Below are positions 34,916 through 42,281 of a DNA stretch of 64,000 nt, one piece after another. A model generated the notes under the pieces. The model searched no databases, had not been told where the DNA came from, and saw nothing but the letters and a program-made list of their open reading frames with translations. The position numbers were made by a program, and so were the translations under genes. Origin of the DNA: Planctomycetota bacterium (GTDB taxonomy: Bacteria; Planctomycetota; UBA1135; GCA-002686595); assembly GCA_020638835.1 (NCBI GenBank), contig JACKHV010000004.1, positions 248,001 through 312,000 of the forward strand, written 5' to 3'. The first letter of the stretch is position 1; each line of letters begins with the position of its first letter.

Positions 34916-35542
34916 CTAGAAGGGCCAGAGCCAGATGAACGCGTCGTGCAGGAAGCCGCCGATGCCGTGGCGGTTCGTGCTGCGGGTGAGCGGGCCGCTA
35001 CCGGAGTAGGAGACGCGCGCGTTGGCGACGAGCTCGCTCTCGATCGTGTTGGCGGCGGTGATGTCGTAACGACGCACGACGCCGGAGAACTCGATCACCT
35101 TGGTCTCGTTGTCGATGCGGATCTCACGACGGCCGCTGATGACGAGGTTCCCGTTGGGCAGCGCGTCCACGACCATCGCGGTCAGGCGCGCCGTGAAGTT
35201 GCCCTTCTTCTCGTAGTTCGCCGTGCCGGCGAAGGTGTTGTTCGTCGACGACTTGACGTCGGGCAGCGTGTTGAACGCGTTCGGCGCGATGTTGAAGCTG
35301 GTGAGCTGCGTGTCGAGCGCCTTCTGCGTCTTCAGGTCGCTCTTCTCCTCGTTCTTGAGGTCCTGGCTCTCCTGGATCAGCACGGTGACGAGGTCGCCGG
35401 GGCGCGCGGCCGTCTTGTTCGCGACGAGGCCGAAGGGGCCGCCGTTGGGGTCGTAGATCGAGCCGCGGCGCTCCTGCGAGAGGGCGCTCGTCGGAGCAGC
35501 GACCGCGGCCGTCGCCAGGATGGTGATCAGTAGGTGCTTCAT
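34916..35542 (-). CDS. flgH: Flagellar L-ring protein FlgH, without lipobox
   Basis: The protein has 208 residues from the ATG at 35542. The conserved core is present: GLVANKTAARPGDLVTVLIQESQ, GTANYEKKGNFTARLTAMVVDALPNGNLVISGRREI and EFSGVVRRYDITAANTIES. The N-terminus is an ordinary signal peptide (LLITILATAAVAAPTSALSQ), with no Cys; the whole protein contains no Cys, whereas FlgH is normally a lipoprotein. It forms the outer-membrane ring. Confidence 0.94.
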   Translation of the reverse strand: MKHLLITILATAAVAAPTSALSQERRGSIYDPNGGPFGLVANKTAARPGDLVTVLIQESQDLKNEEKSDLKTQKALDTQLTSFNIAPNAFNTLPDVKSSTNNTFAGTANYEKKGNFTARLTAMVVDALPNGNLVISGRREIRIDNETKVIEFSGVVRRYDITAANTIESELVANARVSYSGSGPLTRSTNRHGIGGFLHDAFIWLWPF

Positions 35543-35559
35543 GGCATTGCGCTCCGTGC

Positions 35560-36528
35560 TCAGCTGTTCACCTTGCGGTGGGTAACGGGACCGTCGACCT
35601 TGAGGTTGAACTCGAGCGAGCCCTTGCCAGTGACGCGCGCGGTGACTTCCTTGTCGCCGGACAGCGAACGCACGCGCACGTGGTCGCCGAGGCGGCCGTC
35701 CTCGAGCACGATCACCATCACGTTCACTTCCACGCTGCCGTTGCGCGCGTTGAGCTTCGCGATGGCGTCCTTCTCGACGAAGAGCGCGTACTTCAGGTCG
35801 TTCTCGAACAGGACGTTTCCGGCGACGAGGTTCGTCGCGGCGAGCGCGCCGTACTCCGGCGCACCGTTCACGGGCGTCTTGGTCAGCGCGGTGTCGATCA
35901 GCACGCGCTCGATCGAGTAGTCGTCCGGTCCGATCTCCTCGCCCATGCGCACGTCGCGCTTCAGGACGGGCAGCTCGCGGAAGATGTCGACCTGCATCGA
36001 GACCCAGACCGTGCTGTACTGAACGTCGTCGATCATCACGCGGATCGGCACGCTCCAAGCGCCCGCCTCGCGGCGGCGGCTCTTGAGGTCGACCTCGAGG
36101 CGACGCGACTTGTCGCCGAGCGGAACTTGCAGGTCCTTCAGCGCACCGCGCAGCGAAGCGCGGTACTCCTCGCCCTCGAGCAACTCGGCCACGGCCTTGC
36201 GCGCCGCGACTTCGATCTCGCCGGCGAGGATCGTCGCCGTCTTGGGGAAGACGCGCATCACGGACGCTCCCGTGAAGACGACTTCGGTGCCGGGGAAGGC
36301 CGCCTCGACGTCCTGCTGCAACTTCCACTGCCGCAGGGTGCGGTTGTAGCCGGGAGCGGGAGCGTAGCCGAGGTTGAGGCCGCGCACCTGCTCGGCGAGC
36401 GCTTCGTCGTCGCTGCGCACGAGCGCGATGTCGCCGAGCTTCATGTCGGTTCCGGACACCGTCGTCTGCTCGGGGAGCGTGACGGTGATGCCGGTCGAGA
36501 GGAGCAGAGCTGCGAGGGTGGTCATCAT
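35560..36528 (-). CDS. flgA: P-ring assembly chaperone FlgA
   Basis: The protein has 322 residues. A short signal peptide (TTLAALLLSTG) is followed by SAF-type domains; the C-terminal half carries the FlgA signature (LPVLKRDVRMGEEIGPDDYSIERVLID ... LVAGNVLFENDLKYALFVEKDAIAKLNARNG...VRSLSGDKEVTARVTG). It is longer than enterobacterial FlgA (about 220), due to an additional N-terminal SAF-like unit. FlgA assists P-ring formation in the periplasm. flgH follows after 17 bases. Confidence 0.9.
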   Translation of the reverse strand: MMTTLAALLLSTGITVTLPEQTTVSGTDMKLGDIALVRSDDEALAEQVRGLNLGYAPAPGYNRTLRQWKLQQDVEAAFPGTEVVFTGASVMRVFPKTATILAGEIEVAARKAVAELLEGEEYRASLRGALKDLQVPLGDKSRRLEVDLKSRRREAGAWSVPIRVMIDDVQYSTVWVSMQVDIFRELPVLKRDVRMGEEIGPDDYSIERVLIDTALTKTPVNGAPEYGALAATNLVAGNVLFENDLKYALFVEKDAIAKLNARNGSVEVNVMVIVLEDGRLGDHVRVRSLSGDKEVTARVTGKGSLEFNLKVDGPVTHRKVNS

Positions 36529-36537
36529 GGCGCGTAC

Positions 36538-37326
36538 CTAGCGGATCATCTGGTTGACTTGCTGGAGCATCTCGTCGCTGACGCGCACCGCGCGGCTGTT
36601 CACCTCGTAGTTGCGCTGCGCGAGGATCAGACCGACGAGCTCGTCGACTGTCTCGACGTTCGCGCGCTCGCGGTAACCCTGGCGGATGATGCCCGTGCCC
36701 TCGTTGCCGGGGTCGGTCGTGACCGCGACGCCGGAGCTCGCGGTCAGGCTGTACAGGTTGCCGCCCTGCGCCTTGAGGCCGGACGGGTTCGCGAAGCGGA
36801 AGAGCTGCATCTTCCCGATCTCCGCGGGCACCTCGCCCTCGCTGTTGCGCGAGAGGAAGCGGCCGTCCTCGGTCACGATCACGTCGATCGCGGTGGGCGG
36901 GATCTCTGGCGCGCCGGTGACCGGATAGCCCTCGGGCGTCACGATCTTTCCGTTGCCGTCGCGACGGAACGAACCGTCACGCGTGTAGCGCACTTCGCCG
37001 TTGCCGAGCGTGATCTCGAAGAAGCCCTCGCCCTGGATCGACAGGTCGAAAGGCGCGCCGGTCGGCTCGAGCTCACCCTGGCGGAAGTCCTTCGTCGAGC
37101 CGGAGATCTCCACGCCGCTGCCGATCTGCAGGCCGGTGGGGTTCATCTGGCTCGCGTTCGTCGAAGCGCCCGGCTCTCGGTACGTCTGGTAGAGCATCGA
37201 GCGGAAGGCCAGGTTGCTCTTCTTGAAGCCGCCGGTGTTCACGTTCGCGATGTTGTTGGCGATCGTGTCGACCTGCTTCTGCTGGGCTTTCATGCCGGAG
37301 GCGGCTGTCATCAGTGCGCGGATCAT
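36538..37326 (-). CDS. flgG: Distal rod protein FlgG
   Basis: The protein has 262 residues, exactly the usual length. Signature: LMTAASGMKAQQKQVDTIANNIANVNTGGFKKSNLAF at the N-terminus, YTRDGSFRRDGNGKIVTPEGYPV in the middle and ANVETVDELVGLILAQRNYEVNSRAVRVSDEMLQQVNQMIR at the end. It forms the distal rod crossing P- and L-rings. Between flgF and flgA. Confidence 0.97.
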   Translation of the reverse strand: MIRALMTAASGMKAQQKQVDTIANNIANVNTGGFKKSNLAFRSMLYQTYREPGASTNASQMNPTGLQIGSGVEISGSTKDFRQGELEPTGAPFDLSIQGEGFFEITLGNGEVRYTRDGSFRRDGNGKIVTPEGYPVTGAPEIPPTAIDVIVTEDGRFLSRNSEGEVPAEIGKMQLFRFANPSGLKAQGGNLYSLTASSGVAVTTDPGNEGTGIIRQGYRERANVETVDELVGLILAQRNYEVNSRAVRVSDEMLQQVNQMIR

Positions 37327-37351
37327 GGGTCGTTCCTCGAGTTGTCAGGGA

Positions 37352-38053
37352 TCAGCGCGCTTGGTTGAGGCGCTTGTAGGACTCGTCAACCATCTTCATC
37401 ATCTGCGTGGCAGACTCGAAGCTGCGTTGAACGTTGATCATGTTCACGAGCTCTTCGACACCCGCGACGTTCGACGTCTCGAGCGTGCTCTGGTAGATGA
37501 CGGCTTCCGTGGGCGTCTCGCGCGTTTCGGGCGTCGCTTGGAAGTAGCCGCCGCCGATCTGCTCGAGCTTGTCGGGCCGGTCGAAGTCGACGATGCGCAG
37601 GGTCCCGATGTTGTTGTTCCCCTGGCGAACGACGCCACTGCCGTCGATCGTGACGGGCGCGCCGACCGCGTCGATCTTCCCGCCGCGCCCTTGCCAGGCG
37701 ATCGGGAAGCCCTCGTCCGTCTGCAGCACGCCTTGGTCGTCGACACGGAAGGTGCCGCGACGCGTGTACAGCTCACCGTCCAAGCCCTCGACGGCGAAGA
37801 AGCCGGGGCCTTGCAGCCCGAGGTGGTACGGGTTGGACGACGCCTGCAGGTTGCCCTGCACGAAGTCGACCTGGACGCGCGTGACGAGCTCGTTCGCCCC
37901 CACCGGCTGACCGGGCACCTGGAAGGCGCGGACCGAGGTCCCCACCTTCTTGTAGCCGGGCGTCGACAGGTTCGAGAGGTTCGTCGTGATCGCCTCCATG
38001 CGCGTCTGTGACGTGCGCATGGAAGACACGATGGATTGAAGGCCGTTGCTCAC
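37352..38053 (-). CDS. flgF: Rod protein FlgF
   Basis: The protein has 233 residues from the GTG at 38053, chosen because the family N-terminus aligns with SNGLQSIVSSMRTSQTRMEAITTNLSNLSTPGYKK, and because the upstream reading frame runs into the promoter. YTRRGTFRVDDQGVLQTDEGFP and the C-terminal LETSNVAGVEELVNMINVQRSFESATQMMKM are conserved. The predicted sigma-54 start lies one base before the GTG, so the message may be leaderless. First gene of the rod-ring-junction operon. Confidence 0.9.
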   Translation of the reverse strand: MSNGLQSIVSSMRTSQTRMEAITTNLSNLSTPGYKKVGTSVRAFQVPGQPVGANELVTRVQVDFVQGNLQASSNPYHLGLQGPGFFAVEGLDGELYTRRGTFRVDDQGVLQTDEGFPIAWQGRGGKIDAVGAPVTIDGSGVVRQGNNNIGTLRIVDFDRPDKLEQIGGGYFQATPETRETPTEAVIYQSTLETSNVAGVEELVNMINVQRSFESATQMMKMVDESYKRLNQAR

Positions 38054-38064
38054 GCTCGCTGTGG

Positions 38065-38081
38065 AGCAAGGCCGATGCCAA
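38065..38081 (-). promoter_or_regulatory. Sigma-54 promoter of the flgF operon
   Basis: Read on the minus strand: TTGGCATCGGCCTTGCT, with GG and GC 10 bases apart, preceded by GCGC as in the other two sigma-54 sites. The predicted start is about 38054, immediately before the flgF GTG at 38053. Confidence 0.82.
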
Positions 38082-38142
38082 GCGCGGATACCCTCTTCTC
38101 GGGGTCGCCAAGGCCGAATCGGCGCCTCGGCGGGGCCGCCCC

Positions 38143-38192
38143 GGGAAGTTCTTTCCCGCCGTTCTCCTTCCACCCCCCGGAAGAAACTTCCA
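38143..38192. promoter_or_regulatory. Paired GGAA-N5-TTCC dyads upstream of the flgF promoter
   Basis: Two dyads of the form (C/G)GGAA-N5-TTCC lie at 38143-38157 (GGGAA...TTCCC) and 38178-38192 (CGGAA...TTCCA), 35 bases centre to centre and about 95-130 bases before the predicted start. Distance and pairing fit an enhancer for an NtrC-type activator; the pattern recurs before fliK. Confidence 0.6.
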
Positions 38193-38205
38193 CCCCGGCA
38201 AAGGA

Positions 38206-38243
38206 GGGACCCCGACCGCCTGCGCTCAGGCGACCGGGGTCCC
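38206..38243 (-). terminator. Terminator of the fliK-flgD-flgE transcript
   Basis: Arms 38206-38222 and 38227-38243 pair at 15 of 17 positions with a 4-base loop; on the minus strand the hairpin is followed by CTCCTTTG. It lies 37 bases after the flgE stop and before the flgF control region. Confidence 0.75.
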
Positions 38244-38279
38244 GGGGAGTGTTCGGCCGCGAGGGCCGAGGGATGGGGA

Positions 38280-40217
38280 TCAGATCAGGTTGACCGTCTC
38301 GGAGAGGATCTCGTCCTGGATCGAGATCACGCGGGAGCTCGCCTGGAAGCCGCGCTGGGCCTCGATCAGGTGCACGAACTGCTCCGCCGTGTCGACGTTC
38401 GAGTTCTCGAGCGCGCCGCCGATCATGTTGCCGGCCTTGCCGACGGCGGCCTTGCCCATGACGATCGAGCCGGAGTTCGCCGTGCGGCCCCAGAGGTTTT
38501 CGCCGGTCTCGCGCAGGCCTTCGGCGTTCGTGAAGGTCGCGACGCCGACCTCACCGAGGCTGCGGAACTGGCCGTTCGTGTAGAAGCCGTTGATGTTGCC
38601 GTCGGTCTCGACCGAGATGCTCGCGAGCTCGCCGGAGCCGAAGCCGTCCTGTTGCGCGACGTAAACGTTCGCTTCGCTGCCGAACTGCGTCAGGCCGCTG
38701 AACTCACCGTCGGCGCCGAGGTCGAGCACGATCGCTTGCGCGCCGGACTGTCCGCTGAACTGCACGCTCACCGTCTTGTTCACGGCGGCAAGTCCGATCG
38801 GCGCGCCTTCGTCGTCGAACTGGATGCCGGTGATCGGACCGGAGAGCACGGTGCCCACAGTCGGGTCGACGCTCGGAATTCCGTTCCAGGTGCCGTCGTC
38901 CTGGCGCTCGAAGGTCATCGTCAGCGTGTGCGAACCGCCGGCGGGGTCGTAGACCTCGGTCGACGCGATCACGGTGTCCGGACCGGTACCCGCGGTGGTC
39001 TCCGAGGCGGCGTAGGTGGTCCAGTCCATGCGGCCCTGCTGACCGACTTCGTCGGTGAACGCGAGCAGCAGGTCGGCCTCGCCGGATGTCTGCGCCTCGA
39101 CGACGATCTGACCGGTGGCGTTCAGCGAGACCTGCGCGTCGGTGAACAGGCTGTCGACGTAGGCGATGAAGTCGTCCACGGTCGTGCCGTCGAAGCCCGC
39201 GCCGTACTGGAAGGACGCGTTGATCGGGGTGCCGTCGGTGTCGACGGCGGTGATGTTGATCAGGTCGCCGTCCTGGTAGGTCTTGACGTTCCCGGGCAGG
39301 TCGTTGAGCGTCGTCACGCCGGGGATCAGCGGCGTCTCGCTGCCGGTGGTGAGCGTCGTCGAGATGCCGATCATCGACGCGAGGTCCTTGCCGGACTGAC
39401 CGGGACTGATCTTCATGTTCACCGTCTCGCCGGTGCGGTTCGAGCGCACCTCGACGAGGCCGCCGCCGTTCACCGACGCGGCGACGTCGGTCAGCGTGTT
39501 GATCGCGGCAGCGACGTCCGCGGACGTCACGGCACCGCCGGTGCCGACGATCGAGATGGGCTGCGGCGAGCCGCCGTTGATCGCGATGCTCATCGTCCAG
39601 GTCTCGCCGGCGGGGATCGTGAACGGACCCGTCTGCGTCGCGGCGAGCTGCGCGGGTTGGCCGTGCGTGAAGCCCGTCGACGCGGTCAGCACTTCGGCGA
39701 GCGGACCGGTGACGGCACCGGGCAGGTTGCCGACCATCTCGATGTTGCCGGTACCCGACGGCGGATACAGCGAGTCGACGTCGAGGTTCAGCGCCTGGCC
39801 CTGCGGGTTCAGCACCTTGTAGCCCGTCGCGAGGTCGACGAGGTTGTTCACCGAGTCGAGCCCGAAGGTGCCGACGCGGGTGTAGAAGGTCTCGGCGCCG
39901 CTCGCGAGCGCGAAGAAGCCCTGACCGTTCATCGCGAGGTCGAAGGTGCGGCCCGTGTCGGTCAGCGCGCCCTGGTTGAAGTCCCGCGCGATGTCGCCGA
40001 GGCTCACGCCGTTGCCGATCTGCGTGGGGTTCTTGCCGCCGATCGCGCCGTTGCCCGGCGTCGCGTAGCGCAGGGTCTGCGAGAAGGCGGAGTTGAAGGT
40101 CGCGCGCGAGGTCTTGAAGCCCGCGGTGTTCGTGTTCGCCAGGTTGTTACCGATGACGTCGATCCAGTTCTGGTGAGCCTGGAGACCGGACAGCGCGGTG
40201 AAGAGTGAGTTCGCCAT
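38280..40217 (-). CDS. flgE: Flagellar hook protein FlgE
   Basis: The protein has 645 residues, longer than the enterobacterial 400 but usual outside that group. N-terminus SLFTALSGLQAHQNWIDVIGNNLANTNTAGFKTSRATF, then FDLAMNGQGFFALASGAETFYTRVGTFGLDS; C-terminus LENSNVDTAEQFVHLIEAQRGFQASSRVISIQDEI. The middle carries large Gly/Thr/Asp-rich inserts that form the hook surface. Located after flgD by 24 bases and followed by a terminator. Confidence 0.96.
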   Translation of the reverse strand: MANSLFTALSGLQAHQNWIDVIGNNLANTNTAGFKTSRATFNSAFSQTLRYATPGNGAIGGKNPTQIGNGVSLGDIARDFNQGALTDTGRTFDLAMNGQGFFALASGAETFYTRVGTFGLDSVNNLVDLATGYKVLNPQGQALNLDVDSLYPPSGTGNIEMVGNLPGAVTGPLAEVLTASTGFTHGQPAQLAATQTGPFTIPAGETWTMSIAINGGSPQPISIVGTGGAVTSADVAAAINTLTDVAASVNGGGLVEVRSNRTGETVNMKISPGQSGKDLASMIGISTTLTTGSETPLIPGVTTLNDLPGNVKTYQDGDLINITAVDTDGTPINASFQYGAGFDGTTVDDFIAYVDSLFTDAQVSLNATGQIVVEAQTSGEADLLLAFTDEVGQQGRMDWTTYAASETTAGTGPDTVIASTEVYDPAGGSHTLTMTFERQDDGTWNGIPSVDPTVGTVLSGPITGIQFDDEGAPIGLAAVNKTVSVQFSGQSGAQAIVLDLGADGEFSGLTQFGSEANVYVAQQDGFGSGELASISVETDGNINGFYTNGQFRSLGEVGVATFTNAEGLRETGENLWGRTANSGSIVMGKAAVGKAGNMIGGALENSNVDTAEQFVHLIEAQRGFQASSRVISIQDEILSETVNLI

Positions 40218-40241
40218 GTTCGTGGTGCCTCTCGCGGAGGA

Positions 40242-40748
40242 TCAGGCCGGTTCGGAGTCGCCCTCGGCGTCCGTCGTTTCGGTGGTCGTTTGAGTCGTGT
40301 TCGTTCCGGAGCCGGTGATCTCGGTCACGTTGCCGAGCGGCACGTCCTCACCGTCGATGTTCAGCACGGCGAGCCCGTCCTCGATCTTCACGGAGGTGAC
40401 GTTGCCGGTCAGCTCGTCGCCGCTGGTCGGGTCGATGTACTGGACTTCCTTGCCGATCAGCGCGGCGCTGTCGGTGAGCTGCGCCATCAGCGCGTTGCTC
40501 TGCTGCAGCACGGCGAGGCCGAGGATGTTCCCGTTCAGCTCCTCCATCTGCTCGAGCGAGGAGAACTGCGCGAGCTGCGCGATGAAGTCCTCGTTGCTCG
40601 TCGGCGAGAGCGGGTCCTGGTTGCGCATCTGGCTCACGAGGAGCTGCATGAACGCGTCCTTGCCCAACGACTCGCTGGAAGCGGGCGTCAGGGAGCTCGC
40701 GGAATACTGTTGCGTCGTGTTCGACGCACCGTTGACTGCTTCGGTCAT
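40242..40748 (-). CDS. flgD: Hook assembly scaffold FlgD
   Basis: The protein has 168 residues. The N-terminal FlgD signature LGKDAFMQLLVSQMRNQDPLSPTSNEDFIAQLAQFSSLEQMEELN is complete, followed by a short Tudor-like part (GKEVQYIDPTSGDELTGNVTSVKIEDGLAVLNIDGEDVPLGNVTEI); the FLN-like repeat of longer FlgD proteins is missing. It caps the growing hook. Follows fliK by 15 bases. Confidence 0.94.
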   Translation of the reverse strand: MTEAVNGASNTTQQYSASSLTPASSESLGKDAFMQLLVSQMRNQDPLSPTSNEDFIAQLAQFSSLEQMEELNGNILGLAVLQQSNALMAQLTDSAALIGKEVQYIDPTSGDELTGNVTSVKIEDGLAVLNIDGEDVPLGNVTEITGSGTNTTQTTTETTDAEGDSEPA

Positions 40749-40763
40749 GACCGGGTCTCCGTA

Positions 40764-41882
40764 TCAGGCGTAGAAGTCGATTCCCGAGCGACGCGCCACG
40801 GCGCGCGCGAGGGACTCTTGATCGATCTCGGGTTCGACCGGCTGCGCGGCGGGGCGTTGCGCCGCGCCGAATCCGCCGGTCCGGGCGTCCCCGCCGCCTT
40901 CGAAGCCCAGACCGAGGTCCAGGTCGTCGGCGACGAGGCCTTGTTGTTCGAGCGCGGAGCGCAGCTCGGGCAGGTGCGCCTCGAGCGCAGCGAGCGCTTC
41001 GGGCTTCTCGGCGCGCACGACCGCGCGCAGCCTCCCGCCTTCGAGCTTCATCTCGATGCGGATGCGTCCGAGCTCGGCGGGCGCGAGCTCGATGAGCGCG
41101 CTCTTCAGGCCCGGGTTCAGCTGCATGCGGAACTGGCGCATGATCTCCGTCGCGCGCTCGTTCTCCGGCGGCGCGGAGACGGGCTCGCGCGCTTCGGCGC
41201 GGGCGGTCTCCTTCGCGGGTTTCGGTTCGTCCGCGCCGATCGCGCCGGTCGTGGCTTGCGGCGCTGCCGCCTGCGCGCGCACGCCGCTCGTCGCGTTGTT
41301 CGCGGCGGCACCGGTCGTTCCGAGCGCGGCGTGTCCGTTCGCGCCCGACAACGGCGTGGTGTTCGACGACCAGGGCAAGCTCGCCGGACCTTCGGCGTCG
41401 CCGACCTGCGGCTTCGGCGCTTGCGTGAGGTCTTCCGCCTCGGCGTGGTCCGCCGCGACGGACTGCGCTCGCGCGGCACCCCGCTCGAGGGTGGACGCTT
41501 CCGCGCGCGGCGCGAAGCCGTCCTGGGTACCGGAAGCGCGTTGCTCACCACGCGCGGCGCCGCGGCCTTCGCCCGGCTGCTCGGCGCGTTGCTTCTCGAA
41601 GCGCTCCGACGCGCGCGCCTCCTCCTGAGCCGCGCGCTCCTCGCGGCGCGTGCCGCGGGTCTGTTCCTCGAGCCACTGGCGCTCGCGGCGCTCGGTGCGG
41701 TGCGCGTCGCGCTCCGCCCGCGCGTGGCGGCGGCCTCCGGGTCCGGCGGAGTCCGTCTCGACCTCCCGACCCTCGCGCCGCGCCCGGGGGGCGCTGCTGA
41801 AAGGCTTGCCTGGCGACCGTCCCGTGCCGAACGGTCGCCCCTGGCTGTCCAAGGAACGGAGGGGTGTCGAGGGCTCCAGCAT
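40764..41882 (-). CDS. fliK: Hook-length control protein FliK
   Basis: The protein has 372 residues from the ATG at 41882. The first 230 residues are disordered and rich in Arg, Glu, Ala and Gly; the C-terminal domain (about 265-335) has the FliK core LKSALIELAPAELGRIRIEMKLEGGRLRAVVRAEKPEALAALEAHLPELRSALEQQGL. FliK acts as ruler and switches export specificity from hook to filament. The predicted sigma-54 start is two bases before this ATG; an open reading frame upstream is not used because it would overlap the promoter. First gene of its operon. Confidence 0.88.
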   Translation of the reverse strand: MLEPSTPLRSLDSQGRPFGTGRSPGKPFSSAPRARREGREVETDSAGPGGRRHARAERDAHRTERRERQWLEEQTRGTRREERAAQEEARASERFEKQRAEQPGEGRGAARGEQRASGTQDGFAPRAEASTLERGAARAQSVAADHAEAEDLTQAPKPQVGDAEGPASLPWSSNTTPLSGANGHAALGTTGAAANNATSGVRAQAAAPQATTGAIGADEPKPAKETARAEAREPVSAPPENERATEIMRQFRMQLNPGLKSALIELAPAELGRIRIEMKLEGGRLRAVVRAEKPEALAALEAHLPELRSALEQQGLVADDLDLGLGFEGGGDARTGGFGAAQRPAAQPVEPEIDQESLARAVARRSGIDFYA

Positions 41883-41894
41883 GCGGAGCGGGGG

Positions 41895-41911
41895 AGCAGG
41901 GCGCGTGCCAA
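41895..41911 (-). promoter_or_regulatory. Sigma-54 promoter of the fliK-flgD-flgE operon
   Basis: Read on the minus strand: TTGGCACGCGCCCTGCT, with GG and GC 10 bases apart and the extended GCGC in front. The only deviation is C in place of the first T of TTGC. The predicted start is near 41884, two bases before the fliK ATG. Confidence 0.8.
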
Positions 41912-41988
41912 GCGCAGCGCATGGATGTAAAGCACTGCGATATCGACGCTTAGGGCACGCTGGCGGCTCCGCCCCCGCTGCGCCGCGG

Positions 41989-42046
41989 CGGAAGCCCTTT
42001 CCGGACCCGTCCCTGCAGCGCCCGCCGAGCCCGGAAAGCCCTTCCG
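41989..42046. promoter_or_regulatory. Paired GGAA-N5-TTCC dyads upstream of the fliK promoter
   Basis: CGGAA-N5-TTCCG occurs at 41989-42003 and again at 42032-42046, 43 bases centre to centre (about four helical turns), roughly 110 and 155 bases before the predicted start. The pair mirrors the arrangement before flgF and is the best candidate binding site for the NtrC-type regulator encoded at 6633-8030. Confidence 0.62.
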
Positions 42047-42281
42047 CCTCCCCTGCGGCCCGGTTCCCCCAGCACGGCCCCACACCGTTCTCATATGGAG
42101 AAGGCTCCCCCGGGCCGGTTTCCCTCGGGGTACTCTTGGGTATGTCCCGTCACACGCGGGTTTTCGAGAACCCGGAGCCCCTCCGAAGCGTCTCGGAGGG
42201 GACTTCCAGCCTCTCCCCTCGTCACCGGACTCGCCCGCCACGGCTCGCCGTGCGCCCCCCCACCACACGCAGGTTCCAGGC

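Larger units (their letters stand above)
41883..42281. other. Divergent intergenic region, fliK control sequences and leader of the cytochrome gene
   Basis: No gene was found in these 399 bases. The fliK side contains a sigma-54 promoter (41895-41911) and two GGAA-N5-TTCC dyads. On the other side a perfect hairpin CCCCTCCGA/TCGGAGGGG (42178-42186 and 42193-42201, loop 6) lies 80 bases before the start of the beta-propeller cytochrome gene and may be in its leader. I see no convincing sigma-70 promoter there. Confidence 0.5.

Noticed and set aside
40764..42083. Longer fliK starting upstream of 41882
   Set aside because: It would run through the sigma-54 promoter at 41895-41911, and its extra residues are low-complexity Pro/Gly/Arg.
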